From Lichenostomus cassidix (lineage: Eukaryota > Chordata > Aves > Passeriformes > Meliphagidae), in the NCBI GenBank assembly GCA_008360975.2, contig CM039182.1, positions 20,556,324 to 20,620,323 on the forward strand: a DNA stretch of 64,000 nucleotides. The letters run 5' to 3'. The translations under genes and the position numbers were made by a program. This document shows positions 54,201 through 64,000 of this stretch, piece by piece (the stretch's first letter is position 1; each line of letters begins with the position of its first letter). The notes beneath the pieces were generated by a model that ran no database searches, was not told the DNA's origin, and saw only the letters and a list, made by a program, of their open reading frames with translations.

Positions 54201-57200
54201 ATGCAGTTTGGGATCAATATTCAGCATGGACAAACAGATTTGGAGTATTGCTCTTTCTGTATTCTGTAATACTGACAAAGGTTTGTGGGTTGCTTGATGT
54301 ATTTTGTGGGTGGTTTTTATTTATTTGTTAAGAGAAAGTTTGATCATGTAACCCTTTTTCTGTAAAAGGTGAACAATAAACTGATGAACTAAATCACGTC
54401 CAGATAAATGGATGAAATGGTATCTTCATCTGTGTTGCAGTAGAGTTCCACCCTAAAAATTTGAAAGGCTAAGTCCTTTGAATTTTTTTGCTTTGGTTTG
54501 TCTTTTTTGATCTGGGAGAATTACACATTTTGAAAACATCTTTCCTTCCAAGATGTTTGAAAACATCTTCTTTTGAAGAGAAAGCAGCCAGTTTAGTTAT
54601 CAATTCATGTAAAAACATCAGCCTCCCAGTGTTTTACTGTTGCATTCTGTTGTGTAAGTGTTGCAATTCATTCCTTAAGATAGAAAAAGTGTTTGTAATT
54701 TTTCTGCAGGGTATTGAAAACATAAAAAATGAAATTGAAGATGCCTCGGAGCCATTGATAGATCCTGTTTATGGTCATGGAAGGTAAGCTGCAAAATAGG
54801 TTTGCTACCACTTAAAATAGATGTGCGGGCTAATTCTTTATGTTTTATGTAACTGATCATTCTTTTATGAAATTACTGACATTAAAGGAAAGATTAAATT
54901 ATAACTTTAAAATAACTAAAAGCAACACTGAAAAGTGTGCCTTTTTCGCTGCTAACTCCATTTAGCAAATCAATTCTGAGGAAATGCTTCTGTTCTTGCT
55001 GAATTTTCAGAAGAATAATTTTTAAATTCGGGGCTACATTTCTATATCAAGTTTGTGTTTGAAAGAGTGGAGATGATAATTGGCATTGCTGAACTACAAA
55101 TACACACTAGTTAATGGAAAATAGTTACAAAATGTCTGCTTGACTGTGTAAATAATCCAATAATTTTTTAATTTGCTACAGATAACCACTTTTTTGAAAA
55201 TAAATTATATGCCCCTTTTATTTTCTTATGTCTTACATAATTTCTTTCTGTTACATAGCCAAAGTTTGATTAATCTGTTGTTGACGGGACATGCTGTTTC
55301 TAACGTGTGGGATGGAGACAGAGAATGTTCAGGAATGAGTAAGTTGATTCTAGTTTATGCTTGTTCATAATTTTTATGTACTTTGAGATGCTGACCTATA
55401 GATTTGGAATACATTCCATTTCTGTTTTGTTAGTCTCCTTGGTTACTGCCCTTTGACTCCAGTAGACTTCAAATGGAAATAAAACATCTTTGCAAAGAAT
55501 TGCTGCTCTTAATATCAGTGAATACAGGATTGGCAGGTACAAGTTGAACATAGGAGTTACCTGATGACTTGGATGATGGAAGGAAGTGTGCAGTCTGCAA
55601 TTTGGGGAGTTTGAAGACAGGGCCACTATTCAGAGCAGCCACATCAATCTAGAGAAATGAACTGACAGTAGCCTCCTGAAACTCACCCAAGTCCTACACC
55701 CAGGCTGCAATAAGCCCATGCAACAGCACAGGGCATCACTGGCTGGCTGGGAAGCAGCTTTGTGGAAAAGGACCCGAGGCCCATGTGGGCAGTGAGCTGC
55801 ACTCAGTCACTGATGGGTCCTTCTGGCAAAGAAGGGAAGCTGCATCATGGGCTGTGCTGGAGGGTAACCAGCAGCTGGAGAGAAATGGTGGTTCTTTCCC
55901 TCTATCTGGCACTTGAGGGACAACCTCTAGAGTCGTGGGTCCAGTTTTTGGCTCCCCAGTGCAGGAAAGACATTTACATAATGGAGGAGGAGTGGAAGTT
56001 CACCAAGATGATCAGGTAGCTTTTATGTTTTTTGCATTTCATTTTACAAATACAGATTATATGAAAGCAGGAACAGTTTGAACTGTGGTAATGTTCACAT
56101 CTTCTCTTCCACTGCTATAAAATCCATCTCAGGTTTATCAGCATGTTTCTTACAATTATTTTCCATCATCTAAATAAGCACCAAAAATGCTTACTTGAAT
56201 TGAGGTTGGAGACAGTTCCATGCAAGACCTGAACTAAAATGCTGTGGTTTGAGAACGAACAAGTAGTATACTGTCCTTTGAGACATCTTAGACTTGCACT
56301 TGGTTATGATTCCATGCAGCCTATATTTGCAGGCTTTTACAGAATGTCATTTGGATATTGAACTTCTCTGACATTGTTGTCATTTATCCCCCATTTCTAA
56401 CTGAAATTTGTTTCAATTAGCCTTCCTGTTTTTTTCTGTATGTTCTCCTCAGTATTTTTAATTTTCATTTTTTCGTTTATCAGTCTGAATTTCTAGATTA
56501 TGATCGATCAAACAATCTGAATTGTTCGTGCAGCTTTTCTTTACATTAGGATAATTTGCTGTTCCACAATTCAGTATATTGATTTTGAAAACTGTGAGTT
56601 CATTCCCTTGTGTGCCTTTGAGATTATCTTCCTGGTAGGCCTTATTTCTTAGTTATCCAAGGTGGATTTTTTTCCTTTTCTGAGAATGCTGAACTTGCTT
56701 TGGGTGCAGTAATAGTCTGCATTTAGGTTCTCAGTCAGTTCGGCCCTAAAAACCTAGAACCAGAACTCCCATAGAGTCCTGTCTCTTTTTGTGGGCAGTG
56801 GAGGAGCAGAAAATGATCTTCAGTACTTCTTAAGGATCTGGTATTATGCGTCCTGTTAGATTTTTCTGAGCAGTTGAGTAGTTGGACATTACTATTGGGA
56901 GCCCTCCATTTTCTTGAAGGCCTTGGATAATTATAGTCAAAACCTGATTATTCACTGTCTTAAGTCTATAGTGGTATCTGTTACCAAGTGATTTGTGTAG
57001 TTGATCAAAAAGAAAGATAAAGAACAGCTGGTACTGTTCACGGCTTCTTAGGCAAGACTGAATTTTGGATGCATTGTCACATTTTCTTTATCTAAAAATC
57101 ATTTTTGTCCTCTATTCTTCGATCGTTGCTCTTGGATTTTGTTTGTCTTTGTCTGTAACCTTCAGCTTGTTTCCTGTCAATGCTTATGAGCTTTTCATCT

Positions 57201-60200
57201 AGAAGGGTTGCAGGTGTCAAAATAACAAGGACTGAATACTGTTATATTCAGAAGTTGTGTAAAGTCACTTTAACTCCTGTTCAACTGTTTATAGAAGCAG
57301 TTTTTAATTAATAAGTAATTAAAATTATTTATAAGACATTTGAATTTTAGCAGTGATAAAAGAACATACTGGATTGTAAACTTGAGGAATTACCAAGTGT
57401 TTGCAGATTGTTCTCAGAGCACTGACTCTCACAGTATTGTATATTTTCCAAATAGGGCAGGAGCAATGAACTGGGATTGCTCTTGGCCACCGGTGGTAAA
57501 AATGCCAGTTGAAATGATCTCTTCTTTGAATATCTACATGTTCTCCTTTAAACCTTTTTTCTTATTCTAATTTCTTCTCCTGCCACAGCTATCCAGAGTG
57601 GGAAGATATGGGGAGGTAATTTTTTTTACTGCTTTTTTAGGACTGTTGTTCCTATATGCACCGTAGCAATTTCCTATGAATACAGCTAGTGCTGGAATTG
57701 CTTTCCCACGCAGTGGCAGGAATTTTTGGGATTGGCGTGGACGCTGGATGGCGCTGTGCTGATGCGGTTGGAACAGAAACGTGTTCAGAAATTTGAGTAC
57801 TTTGCAAAAGTGCTTTTCCCAGCAAGAGAAGCTAACATTGTGACAAGGCGCATCTATATTCATTTTCTTAGTTGATCTTTGGTGTTATCAGATGTCCTCC
57901 AGTCATGTTTTCTTTTTGTGGGGTGACAATATTCACAGATAAACTTTGATTTTAGTGCAGCTAGTCTTCTTTTGTTTCTTTGTAAATCACCTGAGAGTAG
58001 TTTTTGCTTTTGTGTCGCTCTTCTCCGTTGGCTGATTCTAAGGAGGCATGGCTAGACCAGTGACTACAAGCTGAAGTTAACCTAGGAGCTTCCAGATACA
58101 CATTCTATGTAGCTTGACTACTAACTATTCAGAGTATTCACACTGCATGGCTACTCTTGTAGCCAGCATCTCAGCTCTCTCTAGTTATCAGTCAGAGGAA
58201 AAAAGTACTTAATCACAGAATTATTTTGAATAATTTTCTGAATAGTAAATATTATTTATGTGTAACATTGTTGTTCTGTGCCCAGGCATTGGCTCCTACA
58301 TCTGAAGGCCTTGTTTAGCAGAGTGAACTTTACATTGATTTTTGTTAATGGTTTTTAAGAAATATATGTGATGTGTAAAATTACTTCTCTAATGTACTGT
58401 TGCTTACTTTTGCCACTCGTTTCCTTCATTGCACATATAAATGTGCTATTTCTGTACGTTAGCTGTTCCCTAGTTTGCAGGATTCTTCACTAGTTTTTTT
58501 TTAATTGGGCCATAGCTCTCCCTCAGCTCAAAGAAAGGATGAACTGTTTCTCACTGTATGGCAATTTACAGCAACTCAGAAAACTCACAAGTCAGTGAGA
58601 TAATGGGGTTTTGCAAAGGATAATCTATGCACCCCTGAAGATTTTAATTCCAAGCAAGTTGGAAGATAGTTTGTGAAAGCACGGTTTTCAGATCAAAGAA
58701 TTCTACACTGCAGAGATCCTTTTAATATGTATAGCTGACACTCCAAGGAAGGAGTTGTACTTCCAGACACAAAGGTAGTGAACAAGCTCATGTTGGTAAG
58801 TTTTTTGGGTTTTGATTTTCAGAATTGGATGTATGCAGACTTTTGCTTAAGAGTAGAGGGAAGAGTCAAACCAACTATAATAACTGTTATGCACTGTTGA
58901 AAAATTCTGTCAGGTAAACTTGAAGGTGGTGAAAGGAGTATGGCATGCCTGGTGCTGTGAGTTCCAATGAAATACAGGGTTGACTGCTGCAAATCCAGAA
59001 ACCTTTTAAATTTGGAATGGTTTCTTTACTTGTTCTGGTCCTGAGGCTTTAGCCCATGGATAAAGACATCAGTTTTATGCCGTTGTACAAACATGACTGA
59101 TGTTAAAAATTATAGTTGAGACTTAGTGTTTTAGAGGGAACTTTAAAATATGAAATTCAGTGTTCACTGAAAAAAAGAAAATCCAGATCTTCTGAAATTA
59201 ATTATAGTGTGTGTTTCCAGGTATGTGCTGCTCTTGTTAGACAGTGTTTGGGGAACTAACAGAGTTGTTCCAAGCAGACAGTACTTGGAACTCTTGAGAC
59301 GACATATGTGAAAGCCCAGAGATTTTTCCAAATGCATATAATTAGTTTTGAAGCTTGAATTTTGAAGTACATTCTCATTCTTTATTAGAGGACCTCAAGT
59401 AAGTCTCTTCCAATCAGTAGTACATAAATATTTCAGCTATTCCTGCCAGCTGTGTGTGAGAGCTCTATGATACATTAAGTGGAAGTCACTATGGAAAATC
59501 AAATTAGTTTTTCTGCTAACAAAACTGTTATTTGAAAAAATGTGCTTTATTATTCAGAATGTGAAATTATTAAGATAAATATGGACAAGAAAAAAGAAGG
59601 GGAGAGGAAGAAACATTTGTATATGCATATATATGGGCTTTTCTCCTCTTCAAGATAGCTGTTTTCCTTAGATTTTTCTAAGAATAATTGTGGCGTAAGT
59701 TGCAAGTACTTCATCTCCTCCGAAATCAAACAGGTTTTGAAAATAGGCTATCAATAGGAAGCTTACAAAACCATGAGTCTGGATCTCATTTTATATCGAG
59801 AGAAACTATTAAACCATTAAACCTTTACCATTTTTGACTGTACCTTGATTATTTGCCTTTGTTACTAAAACTGCATAACTTAAAATCATTTTTTGACCAA
59901 TTTTGAAAGTAAGAAGAAATGGCTTAAAATAGGTTTTGCTGATTTTTCATGAATAAATTTTGTGTTTTATTTTGAACAGAACTTCTTGGCATACACAAAC
60001 AGGCAACAGTAGGCTTTTTGACATTGATGGAATCTCTGAGATATTGTAAGGTAAGCTGTTTCCTACATAATTTAAAAGTTTTCTTTCACTAAGGTGTTGT
60101 GGACTTTTTTAACAGTATTAGTGAAAGCTTTACTGTGTACTATTGGAGATATCAAGGAACTTTCAAATAATATCCAGATTCAAACAGACTAATGTTTTAA

Positions 60201-62405
60201 GACATATATGATAAAATTGTTAAATGCACCTTATTGAATTGTTATTTGATGCTGTTTAAATTAGAACTTTATTGCACCAATTGCTAGGTAGAAGCTTATG
60301 TTTTTACTAAAATAACTCTTAATGAAAGTTATGTAGATGGTTATAAAACTGAAAGTCACAAAGGGGTTTGCTGTTGTGAGTGTTACAGTTTTACTGATCT
60401 CCTTTTATACTATCTCTGTCTTCCATTTAAAATAAATATCTGTAAGTAAAAATTGTAAAACTATTAAGCAAATTTAGTCTAAATATAATATATTCAAGAT
60501 TTTAAAGGTATTTTATGTATTTATCTCTGAACATTTGAAAGTAGTTGATGTGCACCTTAGTCCATATTGTTTGTTCCTGTTGTGACAGAATTTCTTGATT
60601 TCAGGTTTTTATTTGAGAAATTTTGTGCTTTACTCTTATGGTTTAACTCCAGCCAGCAGCCAAGTCCCACACACCTGCTCACTTGCTCCCCCAGCAGCAG
60701 GATCAGAGAGAGAATTAGAAGATTTAAATCTGGAAAACTCATGGGTCGAGATAAAGGCAGTTTAATAGGGGAAGCAAAGCCGCATACACAAGCAAAGCAA
60801 AATAAGTAATTAATTACTGCTTCCCATGGGCAGGCAGGTGTTCAGCCATCTCAGCAGGATTCCATCACATATGATGGTTACTTGGGAAGACAAACACAGT
60901 CACTCAAAACACCCCCCATTCCTCCTTCTTCCCTCCCACTTTATATGCTGAGCATGATGCCATTTGGTCTGGAATGTCCCTTTGGTCACTGTGTCACTTC
61001 TGGCTTCATCTCCTCCCACGCACCCCCATCTCCCTGGCCAGTATGACAGTACAAAATGCAGATAAGGCCTTGGCTTTGTGTAAGCTCTGCTCAGCATCAA
61101 CAAAAACATCTCTCTATTATCAACCCTGTTTTCAGCACAAATCCAAAACACAGCCCCATACTTCCCACTTTCAGGAAAATGAACTCTATTCCATTCCAAA
61201 CAAGCACATTTCACTCCTTTATGCCATACCATTTATGTCATGCTCTGGTCCCACACTATTCACTAAAACCTCATTAACCATCACCCTCCTTCCCACCCTT
61301 TGATATTAAATGTATCTGTCATTCCCTTAGTCTGACCACCCCTACTGAATGTCCATACAATGTCCACAAAACATCCTTTGAAGTCATTTGGTCCATGACT
61401 TTGGGCTCCATGTGGTGGTCACTCAGGATAGAGAAGGGTGCTGCATGGAGTTGAGCACCAAAGCCTGCTCAGGTTGGGTCACTGCTGCACTGCAACTGCT
61501 TCTTGTAAGGCTTCTCCTCCACTGATTCAGTGATTTCTGTTACAGTAATTCCTTTAACATGCAATTCAAATCATGGCTTACAACAAATTAAAGACATCCA
61601 TTACAAACTCCACCTCTTGGACCTTTTGGGCCAGGCTGTCTGGTTTAACATTGCAATGAACTCCTCTGCTTATTCCCAGCCTGGCTGCAGCAATGCTATA
61701 GCCCACCATTATTATAGTCCATGTCCCAGTCTTGCATTGGCTGCAGGGGGACAGGCTGTTTCACCATGGTCTTCACCACGGGCTGCAAGGGAATCTACTT
61801 CCCCTGTTACAGCATGGGGTCCCACTCATGGGAGACAGCCCTCCCTGAACTTACCCAGTGTGGGTCTCCTGTGGGATCACAGGTCCTGGCTGTTTTACAA
61901 ATACTGCATTTGAAACAGCATTAATACTCTTTAATTCCAAAACCTTTTTCGTTCTTTGCTTCCTCTTCAATCTCTATTGAATTCCTTTAGCTTAGCTCAC
62001 AGTTAAAGAGGATAATGTACTTGACAGAATGTTGGTGTATTGACTGTAACTGGCTGTCCCTTCAATGTCAATTCTGAATTAATTAATCCAAAACCAGCTA
62101 ATAAGTCAAGTGGACTTTTACCTCATTTAGCATGTGATTATGGTATTGTTAAGCTCAGGAGTACTTGTGTGCAACTTAAGAGACTTATGTCATTTTATTG
62201 AACATTTTATATCAATGGAGTCCCAACTGTTCTGAAAACTAACTGATTTCTTGTTAACTTGGCCCCTAACTAGATGACCTTTCTGGGTTTGCATTGTGTT
62301 TCTGATTTTGTCGTACCTTTTTAGGTTGGCTCCTATCTGAAATCTCCAAAATTTCCCATTTGGATACTTGGTAGTGAAACGCACCTCACAGTCTTCTTTG
62401 CCAAG
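39178..62405 (+). CDS. MINDY3: MINDY3 deubiquitinase, 5' part of gene (exons 1-10)
   Basis: MINDY-3 (FAM188A, CARP) is a cysteine-type deubiquitinase that trims K48-linked ubiquitin chains. Ten exons join in frame: 39178-39274, 45793-45872, 48008-48065, 48495-48668, 52225-52276, 54166-54280, 54710-54783, 55259-55338, 59980-60050 and 62325-62405, giving 882 nt or 294 codons without a stop. All introns are GT-AG and phases agree at each junction. Seen motifs: MSEAGQELVHLVWG at the N terminus, LEQFEGGPCAVIAPVQ with the nucleophile Cys52 and Gln46 at -6 (oxyanion position in the MINDY family), and GSETHLTVFFAK with His287. Human MINDY3 has about 445 residues, so about one third, including the C-terminal region often described as EF-hand-like, is outside the window. 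The start codon has G at -3 and lies in a CpG island. The residue-by-residue match to the vertebrate protein makes another MINDY paralogue very unlikely. Confidence 0.96.
39275..45792 (+). other. MINDY3: MINDY3 intron 1
   Basis: 6.5-kb phase-1 intron. The first 200 bases belong to the CpG island; the rest is AT-rich. Holds a T-run at 40179-40197 and a CR1 fragment at 42330-42712. No alternative exon supported. Confidence 0.85.
42330..42712 (+). mobile_element. CR1 LINE 3' fragment in MINDY3 intron 1
   Basis: Sense-orientation CR1: gtttgttcagcctggaggag, gggagaccttattgtggcct, cactggaacaggctccctgg, then ggtcccttccaacttagcat and a short attctacacttcta tail. About 380 bp, 5'-truncated. Confidence 0.9.
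45793..45872 (+). CDS. MINDY3: MINDY3 exon 2 (catalytic cysteine)
   Basis: Encodes residues 33-59, reading FVFSDSESTALEQFEGGP then Cys and AVIAPVQ. Acceptor is ttgacag| and donor is cag|gtaag; enters in phase 1 and leaves in phase 0. Cys52 in GGPC is the expected nucleophile (Cys51 in human). Gln46, six residues upstream, matches the oxyanion-hole Gln of the MINDY family. Both being intact argues for an active enzyme. Confidence 0.96.
45873..48007 (+). other. MINDY3: MINDY3 intron 2
   Basis: 2.1-kb phase-0 intron with long T-runs near 46244-46258 and 47500-47512. No repeat family or hidden exon identified. Confidence 0.85.
48008..48065 (+). CDS. MINDY3: MINDY3 exon 3
   Basis: Encodes residues 60-78 (AFLLKRLFTSEKSTWRDCP) plus one base of the next codon. 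Acceptor is acaaag|gca, with a weak and interrupted pyrimidine tract; donor is cag|gtactg. Compared with my recollection of the human protein (AFLLKKLLFSSEKSSWRDC), one residue is missing in the KL stretch. This cancels the extra residue of exon 1, so later numbering agrees with human. Confidence 0.93.
48066..48494 (+). other. MINDY3: MINDY3 intron 3
   Basis: Short 429-bp phase-1 intron. Contains a 21-bp palindrome at 48341-48361 (10-bp arms tactctttgg/ccaaagagta around one t), about 130 bases before exon 4. Confidence 0.88.
48495..48668 (+). CDS. MINDY3: MINDY3 exon 4
   Basis: Longest exon in the window. It encodes residues 79-136 plus one base. Recognisable stretches are EEEQKNLLCHTLCDILE and WIRGKTAEETASISESPAES. 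Acceptor is tttcag|aa, donor is cctt|gtaaga, entering and leaving in phase 1. Identity to the mammalian protein is lower after the SPAES motif (HQEEQP here), a region that probably forms a loop. Confidence 0.94.
48669..52224 (+). other. MINDY3: MINDY3 intron 4
   Basis: 3.6-kb phase-1 intron of AT-rich unique sequence. The frames in it have no similarity I recognise. Confidence 0.85.
52225..52276 (+). CDS. MINDY3: MINDY3 exon 5
   Basis: Encodes residues 137-153 (SALAVEELGFERFHALI), with one base borrowed from exon 4 and two bases left for codon 154. Acceptor is tatag|ctg; donor is ca|gtaagt. The codon split with exon 6 gives His, where I recall Gln in human (LIQKR). The small size and exact phase fit support the boundaries. 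Confidence 0.93.
52277..54165 (+). other. MINDY3: MINDY3 intron 5
   Basis: 1.9-kb phase-2 intron, AT-rich. Nothing recognised beyond short T-runs such as 52703-52712. Confidence 0.85.
54166..54280 (+). CDS. MINDY3: MINDY3 exon 6
   Basis: Encodes residues 154-192, with KRAFKSFPELKDAVWDQY and FGVLLFLYSVILTK. Acceptor follows a strong pyrimidine tract (gtctttag|c); donor is aag|gtttgt, leaving in phase 0. The hydrophobic FGVLLFLYSVILTK stretch matches a conserved buried part of the catalytic fold. Confidence 0.95.
54281..54709 (+). other. MINDY3: MINDY3 intron 6
   Basis: 429-bp phase-0 intron. Holds a local direct plus inverted repeat of tttgaaaacatctt at about 54529-54569, including the 9-bp palindromic arms aagatgttt/aaacatctt. 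Confidence 0.88.
54710..54783 (+). CDS. MINDY3: MINDY3 exon 7
   Basis: Encodes residues 193-216 (GIENIKNEIEDASEPLIDPV then YGHG) plus two bases. Acceptor is tctgcag|g, donor is ag|gtaagc, phase 0 in and phase 2 out. As far as I can recall, the translated sequence is identical to mammalian MINDY3. Confidence 0.96.
54784..55258 (+). other. MINDY3: MINDY3 intron 7
   Basis: 475-bp phase-2 intron, AT-rich. No repeat seen. Confidence 0.88.
55259..55338 (+). CDS. MINDY3: MINDY3 exon 8
   Basis: Completes Ser217 and encodes QSLINLLLTGHAVSNVWDG and DRECSGM to residue 243, plus one base. Acceptor is acatag|c; donor is atga|gtaagt. The TGHAVSNVWDG motif is among the most conserved parts of the family catalytic domain. 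Confidence 0.96.
55339..59979 (+). other. MINDY3: MINDY3 intron 8
   Basis: 4.6-kb phase-1 intron. Holds a CR1 fragment at about 55540-56020 and, at about 57650-57860, an unexplained patch with more CpGs than the surrounding intron. Confidence 0.85.
55540..56020 (+). mobile_element. CR1 LINE fragment (ORF2 end) in MINDY3 intron 8
   Basis: Degenerate sense-orientation CR1 from the end of ORF2: gacttggatgatgg, a gccactattcagag block, aagtcctacacccaggctgc, ggcatcactggctggctggg, then the gtgctggagggtaaccag block and ccagtgcaggaaagacat. It stops before the CR1 3' UTR, so it is truncated at both ends. Old copy with many substitutions. Confidence 0.75.
59980..60050 (+). CDS. MINDY3: MINDY3 exon 9
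   Basis: Encodes residues 244-267 (KLLGIHKQATVGFLTLMESL then RYCK). Acceptor is tgaacag|aa; donor is aag|gtaagc, leaving in phase 0. It follows the longest intron after intron 1 (4.6 kb, with a CR1 fragment). Confidence 0.96.
60634..61208 (-). mobile_element. ERVL-type LTR (3' LTR), antisense in intron 9
   Basis: Reverse-oriented, 575 bp, same family as 14047-14639. On the minus strand it starts tgtgcttgtttggaatggaa, carries ggggctgtgttttggat and a TATA-like atataaa (complement of 60940-60946), and ends near gagttaaaccataaga. It is directly preceded, in its own orientation, by a purine-rich tract, so it is the 3' LTR of a truncated provirus and not a solo LTR. Confidence 0.85.
61209..61925 (-). 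mobile_element. ERV interior remnant with polypurine tract
   Basis: About 0.7 kb upstream of the LTR in its own orientation. The last bases before the LTR read ggcataaaggagtgaaa on the minus strand, a polypurine tract. Farther in are pieces such as cagcccgtggtgaagaccat and agggctgtctcccatgagtg that resemble repeat units of the other ERVL LTR at 25489-26146. I see no intact gag, pol or env frame. The 5' boundary is approximate and no 5' LTR is present. Confidence 0.7.
62325..62405 (+). CDS. MINDY3: MINDY3 exon 10 (catalytic histidine)
   Basis: Encodes residues 268-294 (VGSYLKSPKFPIWILGSE, then THLTVFFAK). Acceptor is ttttag|gtt; donor is aag|gtatgt; 27 whole codons. His287 in ETHL is the expected catalytic base, at the same number as I recall for human. 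It is the last exon in the window: the next one, expected to start near DMALV, is not found in the remaining 1.6 kb. Confidence 0.95.
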
Positions 62406-64000
62406 GTATGTTAGATGTGGTTTTGGTAACCGCAGGCACATACTCAGGACAGAAATTCAAAGTGCAGATCTTGCTACAATGTGAGTTTTATGTGGCTTTA
62501 ATACAAAAACGTAGTCACTAGACCTTTTAATTAAGCTTTCCCTTGAAGGCAGAGTTGATCACATACTTCAGCAATAGCTCATAAATCTCAGTGAAGTCTT
62601 TCCTTTTTAGCTTAATTTATTGGGCTGGTGGTAGTTTATGCTTTGGAACACCATGCTTGGGATAAGTACTATCTTAAATTTCTATAGTGCAAGTAAGAGT
62701 TAGGTAGTAGTTTCATCTCCCTGACAGTACTTCCACAATTTTTAATCTCTAGTTGGTTGTTCTAGATTAAAAATAGATCTCAGAACTCTTACAATAATTT
62801 TTGATATATCTTCTGTCAGGTATCTACTGTACCCTGTGAAACATAAAATGCTTTTGGGAGAACTCTCAGTTTAAAATCTTAGAACAGATTTTCCAAGGAG
62901 ACAATTTCTGTTTCTTTAGTTGAAGATTGTAAGTTGTTTTCTGTAGATTTTATTTTTACAGAACACTTGCTTCAGATTAAAAATGTCATTGAAACTCTGA
63001 GTGGCATCTACAAGTATATTTATTGGTACTTATTAGAAGTTAACTTCCCTATACCTAATATCTTAATAATGAATTAGAATTTTAGTTATAAATCTTGAAA
63101 ACAAATACTAGAACATATGACAAAGATAAAGCTGTAAATTCTCGAGCTGTTGAATTTCCTTAATTAAAATTTTTACCTAGTCTTTAAAAAGAAAACACAA
63201 ATGCTAAGATTTTTCTTATTAAAAAACAATCACCCACAATATATTGAAAGTTTATGTGTATTAGTATTTATTTACTTTTAAACTTCATTTTTAAAAAATA
63301 CTTTGATTAGCGAGTGTTAAACATTGATTTTTTTTTTTTCAAATTTTGAATCCCTAATGCCTGATAAATACTCCTCCCTATTCCATGAACATATTCTCCT
63401 TTGGGTGTTTGTTTCCTGCTTTACTCTCTCCCCAGTTTTTCCTAGTAAAGCTTTATTATTTCAATTTTGAAATTTTATCCACAGTTTTTCTGAAGGATGC
63501 CATCAAAGTCAGTACCTTGTCATATAGGCACCAGTCTGATGCAGACAGGTATAATCACTCTGTTATGCCAGTCCACTGTTTCTATCACAGTGTTATTACA
63601 GCTAATGTTTAGTGCCTACAGGGACCATTTCCAAACAGAAATCCATTTCTAATGCTCTTTCTTTTAGGGTGTTGAAAGCTGTGTCCTGGGTTTAGAGTAA
63701 CTGGGTATCAATATCTGGTGTGTCCAATAGGTTCTCCTTTCTTCACTGAGCTTCACTTAGGTTGTGGAAGACTTCAGCTTGTGATTAATAAAAAGCAGAA
63801 TAAAGAACTGACATGATCTTGGTAAAGAATTTCTTAGGGTGTTTTTTTTTTTTGTTGTTAATATTAAGCAAAGCAGGAGCTAACGGTGTGTAAAAGGTCT
63901 TAGTTTTTGAATGTGCATGTCTAACCTCACCCTTTCTAAAGTAGCAGTTGTTGAGCATTTCAGGTGGAGCAGAGATGTGAGCTAGAGTGGAAATACAAAT
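62406..64000 (+). other. MINDY3: MINDY3 intron 10, first part
   Basis: Starts gtatgt and runs off the window. No sequence coding for the next MINDY3 exon is seen. A T-run at 63841-63853 is the only low-complexity feature noted. Confidence 0.8.

Larger units (their letters stand above)
60051..62324 (+). other. MINDY3: MINDY3 intron 9
   Basis: 2.3-kb phase-0 intron; more than half of it is an antisense endogenous retrovirus remnant (60634-61925). The unique remainder flanks it on both sides. Confidence 0.85.

Noticed and set aside
60900..61303. Frames of about 110 codons on both strands
   Set aside because: They lie in the antisense LTR and its interior; no retroviral protein motif seen.
62406..64000. 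Next MINDY3 exon inside the window
   Set aside because: No stretch matching the expected DMALV region with proper splice sites was found.
1..64000. CRISPR arrays, operons, phage or plasmid features, tRNA or rRNA genes
   Set aside because: The DNA is vertebrate; I saw no regularly spaced repeats with spacers and no tRNA-like or rRNA-like sequences on either strand.

Overview
This is vertebrate nuclear DNA, almost certainly from a bird. Evidence: split exons with canonical GT/AG splice sites, a CpG-island promoter, several CR1 LINE fragments ending in the bird-type tail (a ggtcccttccaac block followed by attctatg-like repeats), and ERVL-type LTRs that I recognise as avian. Nothing resembles a bacterial or plasmid feature. 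Most open reading frames are chance frames in intergenic or intronic DNA.

The only protein-coding gene I can support is the 5' two-thirds of MINDY3 (FAM188A/CARP), a K48-selective deubiquitinase, on the + strand. Ten coding exons lie between 39178 and 62405. They splice in frame to 294 codons with no stop. The MINDY catalytic residues are visible: Cys52 in the GGPC motif, Gln46 six residues before it, and His287 in the ETHL motif. The rest of the protein (about 150 residues in the human orthologue) lies beyond base 64000.

Layout. 1-38140 is a gene desert upstream of MINDY3, mostly AT-rich unique DNA. It holds CR1 fragments at 5690-5975, 20085-21030, 29050-30110 and 36732-37160, an older CR1/L3-like fragment at 14770-15130, a solo ERVL-type LTR at 14047-14639, and a second, 3'-truncated LTR of another family at 25489-26146. 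38150-38850 is a nested pair of CR1 fragments running into the CpG-island shore. About 38900-39480 is the promoter CpG island and exon 1. 39275-64000 is introns and exons. Intron 1 and intron 8 each carry a sense CR1 fragment. Intron 9 carries an antisense ERV remnant: one LTR plus about 0.7 kb of interior.

I did not find a new multi-gene system. The more unusual items are small: a perfect hairpin that looks newly created inside a CR1 copy, two other strong hairpins in the desert, a nested CR1 pair with well-kept CpGs next to the promoter, a repeat module shared between two different ERV remnants, and a 56-bp tandem duplication. Comparisons with human MINDY3 and with repeat consensus sequences are from memory, not from a search.
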